The translations under genes and the position numbers were made by a program. Shown here piece after piece: positions 15,477-24,401 of a DNA stretch of 64,000 nucleotides. Where the stretch lies: positions 62,001-126,000 of the forward strand of contig NZ_RXNQ01000005.1 in NCBI RefSeq assembly GCF_004138205.1, read 5' to 3'. Below the pieces are notes generated by a model, which saw nothing but the letters and a program-made list of their open reading frames with translations, ran no database searches and was not told the DNA's origin. The first letter of the stretch is position 1. Every line of letters starts with the position of its first letter. This DNA is from Pedobacter sp. SYP-B3415. GTDB lineage: Bacteria; Bacteroidota; Bacteroidia; Sphingobacteriales; Sphingobacteriaceae.

Positions 15477-16466
15477 ATGAAAAAACATCTCCTTGGCATC
15501 CTGTGTTTACTGCTTATCGGCTGTCTGCCGGCATTATCGCAGAAAAGCGACACGTTATCTATTACCCTGGAAAACGTAGCATACCCGTATCCTGTTAAAT
15601 TTCTTCCGGTCCATGCTGAAGGGCAGGACCTTCGCATGGCGTACATGGATGTACCGGCGGCGGGCCGGGCAAACGGCCGAACTGTAATGCTCTTCCACGG
15701 AAAAAATTTTGGTGGCTATTATTGGACCGCGACAATAAAAGCACTTCGGGAGAAAGGCTTCCGCGTCCTTGTTCCCGATCAGATCGGTTTTGGAAAGTCG
15801 TCAAAACCATTCATTCAGTATAGTTTTCATCAGCTGGCAAGCTGGAACAAAAAGTTACTGGATACGCTCGGCATTCAAAAAGCCTCGGTACTTGGTCATT
15901 CAATGGGCGGTATGCTGGCCACAAGGTTTGCACTTTTATATCCCGACAAAACTGAAAAGCTGCTGCTTGAAAACCCGATCGGACTTGAAGACTACCGGAC
16001 ATTTGTACCATACGTAACCACCGCCCAGCAATACCAGACTGAGCTGAAGTCGAATGCGGCAAGCATAAAAAAGTACTATCAAAGCTCATATTTCACCATC
16101 TGGAAACCGGAATATGAAGAACTTGTGCGCATTGCTGCAGGTGTAACCAACAGTGCCGATTACCCGCGGTGGGCAAAGGTGGCAGCGATGACCTTCACAA
16201 TGATCTATGAGCAGCCTGTATTTTATGAGTTTCAGAATATCAAGGTGCCGACGGTTTTATTTATCGGCAAAGAGGATAAGACCATTGTAGGGAAAGGTCT
16301 CCTGTCGGCAGACCAGCAGGCGGTACACGGCCAATACCGGTTTTTGGGTAAACAGATCGCTGCGCGTATTCCGGGGGCCAAGCTTGTGGAATTCGACGCA
16401 TGCGGCCATATTCCGCATATCGAGATACCAACAGAATTTTTGATATCGCTAACGGGCGCTTTATAA
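15477..16466 (+). CDS. Secreted alpha/beta hydrolase (329 aa)
   Basis: Exported esterase-like alpha/beta hydrolase. Signal peptide residues 1-21 (LLLIGCLPALSQ); LIGC could act as a lipobox, so membrane anchoring is possible. Oxyanion region MLFHGKNFGG near 71-80, nucleophile elbow LGHSMGG with Ser142, a late acid in FIGKEDKT and His in ACGHIPH near the end. Substrate cannot be deduced. First of three genes (hydrolase, NTF2-like, dienelactone-hydrolase-like) separated by 2 and 11 bases, so probably an operon. Confidence 0.92.
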   Translation: MKKHLLGILCLLLIGCLPALSQKSDTLSITLENVAYPYPVKFLPVHAEGQDLRMAYMDVPAAGRANGRTVMLFHGKNFGGYYWTATIKALREKGFRVLVPDQIGFGKSSKPFIQYSFHQLASWNKKLLDTLGIQKASVLGHSMGGMLATRFALLYPDKTEKLLLENPIGLEDYRTFVPYVTTAQQYQTELKSNAASIKKYYQSSYFTIWKPEYEELVRIAAGVTNSADYPRWAKVAAMTFTMIYEQPVFYEFQNIKVPTVLFIGKEDKTIVGKGLLSADQQAVHGQYRFLGKQIAARIPGAKLVEFDACGHIPHIEIPTEFLISLTGAL

Positions 16467-16468
16467 TC

Positions 16469-16936
16469 ATGAACCATAACGAGCAACTGATCACGACTTT
16501 TTATTCCGCATTTCAACGGCGCGATTTTGCAACGATGCAGGCTTGCTACGGGGATACAGCGATCTTTAATGATCCGGTGTTTCAGGACCTGAACGCTGCC
16601 GAAGTGCGTGCTATGTGGCAAATGCTGCTTGAAAGCAGTGCCGATCTCAAGCTGAGGTTTGAAAACGTAAAGGCCGATGGGGCCGCCGGAAGTGCACGCT
16701 GGATTGCTGATTACACATTTTCAAAGACCGGGAAACACGTGCGAAACGACATATACGCACGTTTCACCTTCAAAGATGGAAAGATCGCAACCCATACCGA
16801 TAGCTTCAGTTTTGCCCGTTGGGCCAGGCAAAGCCTTGGGTTAACCGGCTGGTTACTGGGAGGCACTACATTTTTAAAGAATAAAATTCGCACCGAAGCC
16901 AGGAACAGGCTGGAGGGCTATATGAGAAAACGTTAA
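16469..16936 (+). CDS. NTF2-like (SnoaL-type) protein (155 aa)
   Basis: Small cone-fold protein. MNHNEQLITTFYSAFQ, then DPVFQDLNAAEVRAMW and FTFKDGKIATHTDSFSF, are typical of bacterial NTF2-like proteins that either catalyse isomerisation or hydration or just bind small ligands. I start at ATG 16469, two bases after the hydrolase stop; the longer in-frame start lies within the preceding gene. No signal peptide, so it is cytoplasmic although both neighbours are exported. Function unknown. Confidence 0.85.
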   Translation: MNHNEQLITTFYSAFQRRDFATMQACYGDTAIFNDPVFQDLNAAEVRAMWQMLLESSADLKLRFENVKADGAAGSARWIADYTFSKTGKHVRNDIYARFTFKDGKIATHTDSFSFARWARQSLGLTGWLLGGTTFLKNKIRTEARNRLEGYMRKR

Positions 16937-16947
16937 CAGAAATACCG

Positions 16948-17718
16948 ATGAACAAAATTGCATTCACTGTCTCAATCATGTTTTGCGCACTTGCTGCAAT
17001 TGCCCAGCAAAAGCCGGTCAGTTACAAGGATGGCACGCAGCAGCTAAATGGCTGGGCGGGAAAACCACTTACAGGCGCTGGCAAGTCGGGCATCCTGATC
17101 CTGCCTGCATGGTTTGGAATTGATGCACATTGCAAAGAAACCGCGACGCGACTAAATAAGTCAGGTTATCACACTTTTGTGGCCGATATCTATGGCGAAG
17201 GAAATTATCCCAAAAATGCCAGGGAAGCCGGGGAACGCTCGGGCCAGTACAAGAAAAATCTGGAGGCTTATCACCGGCGTATCCGGCTGGCGCTGGATCA
17301 ATTGGTACGGGGCGGGGCCGCAGCCGACAGAATTGTGGTGATCGGCTACTGTTTCGGCGGGCTTGGTGCGATTGAAGCGGCACGAAACAACTTTCCGGTA
17401 AGGGGAATTGTGTCATTTCACGGCGGATTGGCCCGCAACAAAGAAAAGGAAATCGCCCCCATTAAACCAACACTGTTAATCTGCCATGGAGCAGATGACC
17501 CATATGAATCGCAGGAAGAAGTGCTGGCATTTCAGGATGAAATGAGAAAGGCGAAAGCGGATTGGCAGATGATCTACTATGCAAATGCCGTACATTCTTT
17601 TACGGAGAAGGCTGCCGGTAATGACAACAGCAAAGGCGCTGCCTACAATGAGCTGGCGGATAAACGTTCATGGGCACATATGCTGCAGTTTCTAGGCGAA
17701 GTTTGCCCTGCAAAATAG
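16948..17718 (+). CDS. Exported dienelactone hydrolase family protein (256 aa)
   Basis: Alpha/beta hydrolase of the dienelactone hydrolase type. Signal peptide 1-20 (ALAAIAQ). The nucleophile elbow GYCFGG places the catalytic Cys at residue 135; the acid lies in LICHGADDPY and the His in ANAVHSFTEK. The cysteine nucleophile is characteristic of true DLH proteins. The exported location differs from classical chlorocatechol-pathway DLH, so a general esterase or lactonase role is more likely. Last gene of the operon; a 33-base palindrome follows. Confidence 0.92.
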   Translation: MNKIAFTVSIMFCALAAIAQQKPVSYKDGTQQLNGWAGKPLTGAGKSGILILPAWFGIDAHCKETATRLNKSGYHTFVADIYGEGNYPKNAREAGERSGQYKKNLEAYHRRIRLALDQLVRGGAAADRIVVIGYCFGGLGAIEAARNNFPVRGIVSFHGGLARNKEKEIAPIKPTLLICHGADDPYESQEEVLAFQDEMRKAKADWQMIYYANAVHSFTEKAAGNDNSKGAAYNELADKRSWAHMLQFLGEVCPAK

Positions 17719-17749
17719 TGTTTTCAACCGGACAGACCACGACTCCTGC

Positions 17750-17782
17750 AAAGTTGGTAACTTTCGTAAAGTTACCAACTTT
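17750..17782. repeat. Perfect 15-base inverted repeat between convergent genes
   Basis: Arm 17750-17764 (AAAGTTGGTAACTTT) is the exact reverse complement of 17768-17782 with a 3-base loop; each arm is itself AAAGTT/AACTTT around 3 bases. It lies between the stops of the DLH-like gene and hisS. There is no T-run on either side, so it is not a classical intrinsic terminator; a dispersed REP-like palindrome or RNA stabiliser is possible. Confidence 0.55.
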
Positions 17783-17810
17783 AAGTTAAAAATTAAACTA
17801 AAAAGAAAAA

Positions 17811-19202
17811 TTAATCTCCTTTCAGCATCTCGATTAATTCCACTATCGACCTATGTTCCTGTTCACCGGTTACCATGTTTTTCACCGCCGGTTTGCCGCT
17901 TTGTATTTCTTCACTCCCAACGATGAGGACATAAGGTATGCCTTTCGCATCAGCGTATGCAAACTGCTTCTTCAGCTTCGCTGCCGCAGGATAAAGCTCA
18001 GCTGAGATGCCGGCCTGGCGCAGGCGAGACAGCAACGGGAGTGCAAAGTCTTCAGAAGCGACATCAAAATTTGTAATCAGTACACGTGTACCCAAACTGG
18101 CGGCATCAGGGAAAAGATTGAGTTCCTCAAGTACATCATAAATCCGGTCGGCACCGAAAGAAATACCAACCCCCGTCAGTCCTTTGAGCCCAAACATGCC
18201 GGTGAGATCGTCATAACGACCGCCGCCGCCAATGCTGCCCATAGCCACCTCATTTGTTTTAACTTCAAAAATACAGCCGGTATAGTAATTCAGTCCCCGC
18301 GCCAGCGTGATATCCAGCTCCACGATTTCATTTGTCAGAGCCGGCTGAAGACGCTCTATATATTGCAGTACCGTTTGCAGTTCCTCAATGCCCTTCTGCC
18401 CGGTTTCAGACGAGGATAGAACTGATTTCAGGCTATCCAACTTGGTTGTGTTGTCGCCCTGAAGCAAAATAACCGGTTTAAGCATATCAAGATCAGACGG
18501 ACTAAAGCCTCGTTCAAGCAGTTCCTTGCTCACACCATCCAAACCGATCTTGTCAAGCTTGTCTATGGCAACCGTCATATCGATGATCAGTTCAGGTTTG
18601 CCAATCATTTCAGCGATTCCGGAAAGGATTTTACGATTATTCAATTTGATCGTATAATCCCTCAGGCCGAGTGTACGTAATGCCTCATCATAGATACAAG
18701 CAAATTCTGCCTCGTTTAATAGGCTGTCAGAACCAACCACGTCGGCATCACATTGATAAAATTCACGGTAACGACCGCGCTGTGGCCGGTCGGCCCGCCA
18801 AACGGGCTGTACCTGGAAACGCTTGAATGGAAGACTGATTTCATTCTGGTGCATGACTACATACCGGGCAAAAGGCACAGTCAGGTCATACCTCAATGCC
18901 TTTTCAGAAATCAGTGGCGTTAATTTATTGCTGTTTTCTTCAGCGGCAAAATCAAAGCCCCTCTTTTTGGGATCCTTCAAAAAGTCACCGCTATTTAGAA
19001 TTTTGAAGATTAACTTGTCACCTTCATCGCCATATTTACCGGTCAGCGTTTGCAGGTTCTCCATAGCCGGAGTCTGAATCTCCGCATAGCCATATTTCCT
19101 GAAAACCGTTTTTATCGTATCAAAAATATAGTTGCGTCTGACCATCTCCGCAGGCGAAAAATCGCGGGTTCCTTTGGCCAATGAGGGTTTGATATTTGAC
19201 AT
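17811..19202 (-). CDS. hisS: Histidyl-tRNA synthetase (463 aa)
   Basis: Class II aminoacyl-tRNA synthetase charging tRNA-His in the cytoplasm. [11 protein letters not shown] (about 104-114) is the conserved segment of the catalytic core; motif 2 [19 protein letters not shown] covers 134-152; the His-specific [10 protein letters not shown] and motif 3 [13 protein letters not shown] follow; an anticodon-binding domain ends the protein. Length is normal. A TACTTTTG box (19208-19215) lies so close to the ATG that the mRNA may be leaderless. Confidence 0.98.
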   Translation of the reverse strand: MSNIKPSLAKGTRDFSPAEMVRRNYIFDTIKTVFRKYGYAEIQTPAMENLQTLTGKYGDEGDKLIFKILNSGDFLKDPKKRGFDFAAEENSNKLTPLISEKALRYDLTVPFARYVVMHQNEISLPFKRFQVQPVWRADRPQRGRYREFYQCDADVVGSDSLLNEAEFACIYDEALRTLGLRDYTIKLNNRKILSGIAEMIGKPELIIDMTVAIDKLDKIGLDGVSKELLERGFSPSDLDMLKPVILLQGDNTTKLDSLKSVLSSSETGQKGIEELQTVLQYIERLQPALTNEIVELDITLARGLNYYTGCIFEVKTNEVAMGSIGGGGRYDDLTGMFGLKGLTGVGISFGADRIYDVLEELNLFPDAASLGTRVLITNFDVASEDFALPLLSRLRQAGISAELYPAAAKLKKQFAYADAKGIPYVLIVGSEEIQSGKPAVKNMVTGEQEHRSIVELIEMLKGD

Positions 19203-19207
19203 AGCCG

Positions 19208-19215
19208 CAAAAGTA
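19208..19215 (-). promoter_or_regulatory. -7 box (TACTTTTG) abutting the hisS start
   Basis: TACTTTTG on the minus strand matches TAnnTTTG and is followed by CGGCT then ATG, so transcription would begin at or next to the start codon. No -33 box at the right distance was seen. Confidence 0.4.
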
Positions 19216-19270
19216 CAAAACAGCTTTGAGCTTTCAGCTTACCGAAGCAATCATGCACTACGACCGCCAT

Positions 19271-19804
19271 CTATTTGTACCAGCATTCATGCAGATGTCC
19301 CTTGCTGCCATAAACCGGATCATTGTCTGGAAGGGGCACGGCGGCAATCAGTTGATCATTTTCCGGGCGTTCTTCAGCACGTCCATACTGCATATCAAAA
19401 TCCCTTCCATTGGGATATGCACCAACACAAAGAAAATCCTCGCTGCTTTTCAGACATTTATGTGCAACACCTGCCGGAATTACGACCGCATCTCCGCGTA
19501 TCAGTTCAATGCAAACGCCGTGTTCTCCGCCAAACTGCACCTCTGCCTTTCCGCAGAAAACCCCCATCACTTCATGAGTGGTTGCATGATAATGGTGATA
19601 ATCATAAATGCCATTTTCCCAGCCATTGTTATATCCGTTTACAGCAAACGTCTTTTTTATTGCTTCGGTCGTATCGTCCGGTTTTAATAAAAATGCGCCT
19701 TTATATATCAGCAGCGGCAGTTTCGGATTGTTGGGAAAGTTACCGTTCTCCTGAACTATATGCGAAACGAGGTATGCCTCGTGAACCAGTTTTTCTTTTT
19801 CCAT
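19271..19804 (-). CDS. Cupin-domain protein (177 aa)
   Basis: Single-domain cupin, similar in layout to YjlB-type proteins. Metal-site motif 1 lies in YHHYHATTHEVMGVFCG (about residues 88-104) and motif 2 in GDAVVIPAGVAHKC (about 124-137), so His/Glu metal ligands appear intact. No signal peptide. Substrate and reaction are unknown; cupins of this size include dioxygenases, isomerases and ligand binders. It lies 68 bases from hisS and 59 from the secreted DUF6263-like gene, all on one strand. Confidence 0.88.
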   Translation of the reverse strand: MEKEKLVHEAYLVSHIVQENGNFPNNPKLPLLIYKGAFLLKPDDTTEAIKKTFAVNGYNNGWENGIYDYHHYHATTHEVMGVFCGKAEVQFGGEHGVCIELIRGDAVVIPAGVAHKCLKSSEDFLCVGAYPNGRDFDMQYGRAEERPENDQLIAAVPLPDNDPVYGSKGHLHECWYK

Positions 19805-19863
19805 TGCATGGGTGTTTTCTCATAAACAACAGGTTCACGATTTTGCTTAAGAAAGATTGTAAT

Positions 19864-20796
19864 TTACGGTCCAACCGCCGGTGGGCCGCTTACACCGTCA
19901 TATAGGGTGGTTACTGTTTTTACAGTCATTGGAACGGTCATGCCTTCGGGCAACTGTTGGTTGGGCTTTATGACAAACGTACCGCCAACTGAGCCTTCCA
20001 TAATACCATGATTAACCCATCCACTTTTTTTATCAATACGAAGCGTCCCTTTCGTAGTTCCCGATAAGTTATACTCGACATCCATTCCGTTCAGTTTGGC
20101 GGTCTTGCCCGATGTTGATGACAAGACGGATTTTACCGAAAGATCGTAACCATTAGCATCTTCAGCAGTTAACACGCAGTCAGACTCCAGCATGCTTTCA
20201 GCAACAGACTGGACCTGTTGCTTTACTTTCCAGTTCTCACCTACAGCCACCGGCCGCGGCGGCAGCAGGGCCGAAATTACATTCATGGAACTGGCAAATA
20301 CCTTATCTCCAAACTGCTGTTTTAGTTGCGCAGCGGCCTGCTCACGAACCTTCGCATCAGGTATTATCTGTAACGCAGTCTGGAAAATTTCACTCAGGCG
20401 CTGCACATTATACACCCTTCCTGAAGAACTCATTGTAAAATCGAACTCTTTGTCTGTTAAACCTGCAAAGACTGCCGAAAGGCCGCTTTTTTCTGCAGAT
20501 GAAAAAGACTGTTCCTGACCCATAGCAGAGATCTTCATTTTTAAATTCTCATACTTACCAGACATCAGGAAGCTGGTGTCAGTTTTTGAGCGAACACGCA
20601 TAGCGACTCTCCCGTCAACCTCCATGCTGACAACGATATCCTGCCCCTGTATCGTCTGCGTGATGAGAACAGAGGCCTTGCTCTCCTGATAATAGGTTTT
20701 GTTCTGGTCCAGTCTCAGCGTGATGACTTTTTTTGACTGCGCCAAAGCGCCCGATGCAGCCAGGGCGACTGCAAAAAAGAGTGACGTTAATTTCAT
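19864..20796 (-). CDS. Exported DUF6263-type protein (310 aa)
   Basis: Secreted protein with a signal peptide at residues 1-19 (AASGALAQ). The rest is predicted beta-rich, with repeated short strands and the segments KEFDFTMSSSGRVYN and WKVKQQVQSVAES, resembling Bacteroidota DUF6263 proteins; I name the family from memory, with moderate certainty. No catalytic motif is visible. It follows the PDH E2 terminator and so is likely transcribed separately. Function unknown. Confidence 0.85.
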   Translation of the reverse strand: MKLTSLFFAVALAASGALAQSKKVITLRLDQNKTYYQESKASVLITQTIQGQDIVVSMEVDGRVAMRVRSKTDTSFLMSGKYENLKMKISAMGQEQSFSSAEKSGLSAVFAGLTDKEFDFTMSSSGRVYNVQRLSEIFQTALQIIPDAKVREQAAAQLKQQFGDKVFASSMNVISALLPPRPVAVGENWKVKQQVQSVAESMLESDCVLTAEDANGYDLSVKSVLSSTSGKTAKLNGMDVEYNLSGTTKGTLRIDKKSGWVNHGIMEGSVGGTFVIKPNQQLPEGMTVPMTVKTVTTLYDGVSGPPAVGP

Positions 20797-20808
20797 GAAA
20801 GAAAGGTA

Positions 20809-20836
20809 TAAAAAAAGCCGCCTTTTCAGGCGGCTT
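20809..20836 (-). terminator. Intrinsic terminator of the PDH operon
   Basis: AAGCCGCCT (20815-20823) pairs with AGGCGGCTT (20828-20836) around TTTC; the minus strand continues in seven T residues. It lies 14 bases after the E2 stop. Confidence 0.9.
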
Positions 20837-20849
20837 CAACATAGTATTG

Positions 20850-22526
20850 TTATGCAAGTAACCGGACCGGTTCCTCAAGCAGGGCTTTCAAAGTCTGAAG
20901 GAAAGCGGCACCCGTAGCGCCATCTACCACACGGTGATCACAGCTCAGCGTAACTTTCATGATGTTGCCAGGTACCACTGCGCCGTTCTTTACGACCGGA
21001 ACCTGCGAGATACCACCTACTGCAAGAATACAAGCATCCGGCGGATTAATAATAGCTGTGAATTCGTCTATACCAAACATACCCAGATTGGAAATAGTGA
21101 ATGTAGAACCTTCCCAATCAGCAGGCTGCAGTTTTTTTGCTTTTGCACGCTGTGCGAAGTCTTTTACCTCTGCAGAAATATGCGTGAGCGACTTACCATC
21201 TGCAAAACGGACAACCGGAACCAACAGGCCATCTTCCACAGCGACAGCTACGCCAATATTGACATGTTCATTGTAGCGGATCTTATCACCCAACCACGAT
21301 GAGTTAACAGCAGGGTGTTGTTTCAGGGCAATCGCAGTGGCTTTCAGCACCAGGTCATTGAACGAAACTTTTGACGGAGCATACTCATTGATACGTGCAC
21401 GAGCTTCCATTGCTTTGTCCATGTCAATGCTCATGGTCAGATAGAAGTGTGGCGCTGTGAACAGGCTTTCTGACAACCGTTTCGCGATTACCTTACGCAT
21501 CTGTGTAACCGGTTTCTCGGTAAATTTCACTTCGCCGATATACTGCGGAATCTGCGCCGCCTTTTCAGCCGGAGCTGATGCTGCCGCAGGAGCCGCTTCT
21601 TTAGCCGGTTGGGCCGCCGGCTTGTAATTTTCGATATCTTTTTTAATGATCCGGCCGCCCTCAGCACTTCCTGCTACCTGGCTCAGATCGATGCCTTTGT
21701 CTTCTGCAATCTTCCGTGCAAGAGGAGACGCTTTTACGCGACCGCCGTCTGACGACTTTGTATCTGATGCAGGTGCAGCATTTTCTTTGTTCTCTTCTTT
21801 TGAAGGTGCCGCCTCAGCCGGTGCAGCTTCTTTTTTCTCAGCTGCCGGTTTGGCCGGAGCATCGCCTGCATTCAGGATCCCGCTGATGTCTGTACCTTCA
21901 GGCCCAACAATTGCAATGATACCGTTCACTTTTGCAGCCTGGCCTTTCTCAACACCGATATGCAACAGCGTGCCTTCAGCGTATCCCATCACTTCCATGG
22001 TCGCTTTATCAGTCTCGACATCAGCAAGCACATCATCGTCCTTTACCTTGTCACCAACTTTTTTATGCCACTCGGCAATAACGCCTTCGGTCATGGTATC
22101 ACTAAGCAATGGCATACGAACTACGGTAACGCCTTGTTTAGCAAGCTCTTCTTCGCTCAGCCCCGATCCGCCTTCAGCTTTAGATTCTTCTTTTTTATCT
22201 TCTGCAGCCTCAGTTTTCTCTTCTTTTGGCGCTGACGCGGATGCCTGGTCGCCGCCTGCAGCCTCAAGCGCAGACTTATAGTCTTCGCCTTCCTTACCGA
22301 TTACAGCAATCACTGCATCGATCGGAACGCCTTTGCCTTCTTCAACGCCAATATAAAGGAGGGTACCTTCTTCGTAAGACTCGAGGTCCATTGTGGCTTT
22401 ATCAGTCTCTACCTCTGCCAGTACATCACCACTTTTAATTTTATCACCAACTTTTGCATGCCATTTCGCTAATACCCCTTCAGTCATGGTATCGCTCATT
22501 TTCGGCATTCTAACTACTTCAGCCAT
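20850..22526 (-). CDS. pdhC: Pyruvate dehydrogenase E2, dihydrolipoamide acetyltransferase (558 aa)
   Basis: Core of the pyruvate dehydrogenase complex; transfers acetyl from lipoamide to CoA. Two lipoyl domains carry ETDKATM at Lys43 and Lys174. Ala/Glu/Lys-rich linkers separate them from a peripheral subunit-binding domain (about 265-302, ASPLARKIAEDKGIDL, GRIIKKDI) and a C-terminal catalytic domain with DHRVVDG near residue 535. E1-alpha is encoded 30 bases upstream; E1-beta and E3 are not in the window. A strong terminator follows. Confidence 0.97.
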   Translation of the reverse strand: MAEVVRMPKMSDTMTEGVLAKWHAKVGDKIKSGDVLAEVETDKATMDLESYEEGTLLYIGVEEGKGVPIDAVIAVIGKEGEDYKSALEAAGGDQASASAPKEEKTEAAEDKKEESKAEGGSGLSEEELAKQGVTVVRMPLLSDTMTEGVIAEWHKKVGDKVKDDDVLADVETDKATMEVMGYAEGTLLHIGVEKGQAAKVNGIIAIVGPEGTDISGILNAGDAPAKPAAEKKEAAPAEAAPSKEENKENAAPASDTKSSDGGRVKASPLARKIAEDKGIDLSQVAGSAEGGRIIKKDIENYKPAAQPAKEAAPAAASAPAEKAAQIPQYIGEVKFTEKPVTQMRKVIAKRLSESLFTAPHFYLTMSIDMDKAMEARARINEYAPSKVSFNDLVLKATAIALKQHPAVNSSWLGDKIRYNEHVNIGVAVAVEDGLLVPVVRFADGKSLTHISAEVKDFAQRAKAKKLQPADWEGSTFTISNLGMFGIDEFTAIINPPDACILAVGGISQVPVVKNGAVVPGNIMKVTLSCDHRVVDGATGAAFLQTLKALLEEPVRLLA

Positions 22527-22556
22527 TCTGCTATTTAATTGAAACGGTTCTTAAAA

Positions 22557-23552
22557 TTAATCCTTTATATATGGGTAATCCTGCTGGGCATACACATCCA
22601 GATAAAGCTCTTCTGCCTCAGGCCATGGAGATTCTTCAGCAAACTTTACCGAGTCTTCAACAATCTTTTTAACCTTGGCTTCGATCTCTTCGATCCAGGC
22701 CTGATCTGCGTATTTTTCTTTCAAAATGACTTCCCGTACCTGCTCAATAGGATCTTTTGCTTTGTAATCTTCAAGTTCCTCTTTAGTACGGTACTTTGCC
22801 GGGTCAGACATCGAGTGTCCGCGGTAGCGATACGTACGCATCTCCAGGAAGGTTGGTCCTTCACCGGCACGGGCACGCTGAGCAGCCTCATCCATAGCAT
22901 TATGAACCGCAACCGGGTCCATTCCGTCTACCGGTGCACAAGGCATGTCAAATCCGAGTCCGATTTTATAGATATCGGTCATGTTTGTGGTACGTTCTAC
23001 TGATGTACCCATTGCATAACCATTGTTCTCACAAACAAAAATGACAGGAAGCTTCCACAACATAGCCATATTGAAGGCCTCATTCAGCGCACCCTGTCTG
23101 ACAGCACCGTCGCCCATGTAACAAACATTCAGGTTTTGTGTGCCTTTATATTTTTCTGCAAATGCAATACCTGCACCAAGTGGGATCTGCCCGCCTACAA
23201 TACCATGACCTCCGTAGAAGTTATGTTCTTTACTAAACATGTGCATAGATCCGCCCTTGCCTTTTGAACAGCCTGTGGCTTTACCATACATTTCTGCCAT
23301 GATCTCATTTGCACTGACACCCTTCGCAAGAGCGTGCGCGTGGTCACGGTAAGCAGTAATCATTGAATCTTCTGGCCTGAGTGCCGAAATTGCTCCGGCC
23401 ACAACGGCTTCCTGACCGATGTATAGGTGGCAAAAACCACGGATTTTCTGCTGTCCGTACAATTGTCCTGTCTTCTCTTCAAACTTACGCATCAGGAGCA
23501 TCGACTCGAACCATTGTAGATAGGTATCTTTAGTTATTTCTACTGCACTCAT
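22557..23552 (-). CDS. pdhA: Pyruvate dehydrogenase E1 component, alpha subunit (331 aa)
   Basis: Thiamine-diphosphate-dependent subunit decarboxylating pyruvate. The ThDP motif begins MGDGAVRQGALNEAFNMA and ends ENNGYAMGT, GDG...NN as in the family. The phosphorylation-loop-like YRGHSMSDPAKYR and the GGSMHMF and GHGIVGGQIPLGAG segments are standard. Length fits the alpha-only type, so a separate beta subunit must exist elsewhere. First gene of the operon with E2; a TAGATTTG box lies upstream. Confidence 0.97.
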   Translation of the reverse strand: MSAVEITKDTYLQWFESMLLMRKFEEKTGQLYGQQKIRGFCHLYIGQEAVVAGAISALRPEDSMITAYRDHAHALAKGVSANEIMAEMYGKATGCSKGKGGSMHMFSKEHNFYGGHGIVGGQIPLGAGIAFAEKYKGTQNLNVCYMGDGAVRQGALNEAFNMAMLWKLPVIFVCENNGYAMGTSVERTTNMTDIYKIGLGFDMPCAPVDGMDPVAVHNAMDEAAQRARAGEGPTFLEMRTYRYRGHSMSDPAKYRTKEELEDYKAKDPIEQVREVILKEKYADQAWIEEIEAKVKKIVEDSVKFAEESPWPEAEELYLDVYAQQDYPYIKD

Positions 23553-23580
23553 TTACTTGGATTTGTTTTTTTTGCGACAG

Positions 23581-23588
23581 CAAATCTA
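23581..23588 (-). promoter_or_regulatory. Putative -7 box (TAGATTTG) of the PDH operon
   Basis: TAGATTTG on the minus strand fits TAnnTTTG and lies 28 bases before the pdhA ATG, giving a leader of about 20 bases. No clear -33 element. Confidence 0.4.
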
Positions 23589-23681
23589 AACCTTTTCTTG
23601 TAATTTGAGGAATGATTTAGTGTAAAATGAACACGAAGAGAAGGCAAAATGTGGATAACTTTGGTTTTTTAACACTCCTTA

Positions 23682-23713
23682 TTTGGATGACATTTGAAAT
23701 ATAGCTAGTTTTG
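23682..23713 (+). promoter_or_regulatory. Promoter of the NlpC/P60 gene
   Basis: TTTG at 23682-23685, 20 bases, then TAGTTTTG at 23706-23713: both Bacteroidota sigma elements at proper spacing. Predicted start near 23720, leader about 64 bases. Confidence 0.55.
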
Positions 23714-23743
23714 TACACCAAACAATAAGCCCAGGTGGTGTAC
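23713..23743. promoter_or_regulatory. Inverted repeat GTACACCA/TGGTGTAC overlapping the transcription start
   Basis: GTACACCA (23713-23720) and TGGTGTAC (23736-23743) are exact complements around 15 bases. They begin at the last base of the -7 box, so they may be an operator or a 5'-leader stem. Confidence 0.4.
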
Positions 23744-23783
23744 GTTCAAGTGTAAGTGTTTTACCCAAACTTAACTGTATAAC

Positions 23784-24338
23784 ATGATTAAAAAGTTTTT
23801 GTTCTGTTCAATGGTTGCCATATTGACCGCCACCACGGTTTTTTCGCAATCAAAATCGAAAGAAACAACTCAACTAGAAGATCCTGACAACCTCGCAAGC
23901 CAGTATTTTTCCCAGGTAATGGGTGTTGCGGCAGATGCAACATCAAACGTTAAGCTTTATAAATTTATTTACGAATGGATCGGCACACCATACCGGTTCG
24001 GCGGCAATACAAAAAAAGGCATCGATTGTTCTGCCTTTACCAAGGCGATTTACGACAAAGTTTTCAACACGACGATACTTAGAAATTCAAGAGATATTTT
24101 CAGCATGGTCGATCCGCTTTCTAAGGAAGAGTTGAAACAGGGCGATCTTGTTTTCTTCAAATTTAAAAGCAGAAGTATCTCACACGTTGGGATTTACCTC
24201 GGAGACAACCGGTTTGCACATGCATCTTCATCACGAGGTGTTGTGATCAGCAATCTGAATGAGCCATATTATTCACGCGGATTTTATAAAGGCGGAAGAA
24301 TTATGGAGTCTTTCAGAAAAGAGTTTGAAATAGAATAA
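23784..24338 (+). CDS. C40 family (NlpC/P60) peptidoglycan endopeptidase (184 aa)
   Basis: Exported murein peptidase cutting D-gamma-Glu-diaminopimelate or related stem-peptide bonds. Signal peptide 1-22 (TTVFSQ). The catalytic Cys82 is in KGIDCSAFT, His134 in ISHVGIYLG, and His146 follows in RFAHASS as the third position. The domain fills residues about 60-175. Own promoter upstream and own terminator downstream, so it is monocistronic. Related to Spr/MepS-type enzymes by size. Confidence 0.95.
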   Translation: MIKKFLFCSMVAILTATTVFSQSKSKETTQLEDPDNLASQYFSQVMGVAADATSNVKLYKFIYEWIGTPYRFGGNTKKGIDCSAFTKAIYDKVFNTTILRNSRDIFSMVDPLSKEELKQGDLVFFKFKSRSISHVGIYLGDNRFAHASSSRGVVISNLNEPYYSRGFYKGGRIMESFRKEFEIE

Positions 24339-24359
24339 GCACAGCTGAAAAAATATACG

Positions 24360-24390
24360 ATCCTCCGGTAACTCCCGGAGGATTTTTTTT
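24360..24390 (+). terminator. Intrinsic terminator of the NlpC/P60 gene
   Basis: ATCCTCCGG (24360-24368) pairs with CCGGAGGAT (24375-24383), loop of 6, then T8. It lies 21 bases past the stop and just before the CapA-like ATG at 24402. Confidence 0.9.
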
Positions 24391-24401
24391 GTCCATATAA
24401 T

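Noticed and set aside
19132..19905. Plus-strand 257-codon frame antisense to the cupin gene
   Set aside because: Cysteine/His/Arg-rich composition, no motif; the cupin on the minus strand is clearly the real gene.
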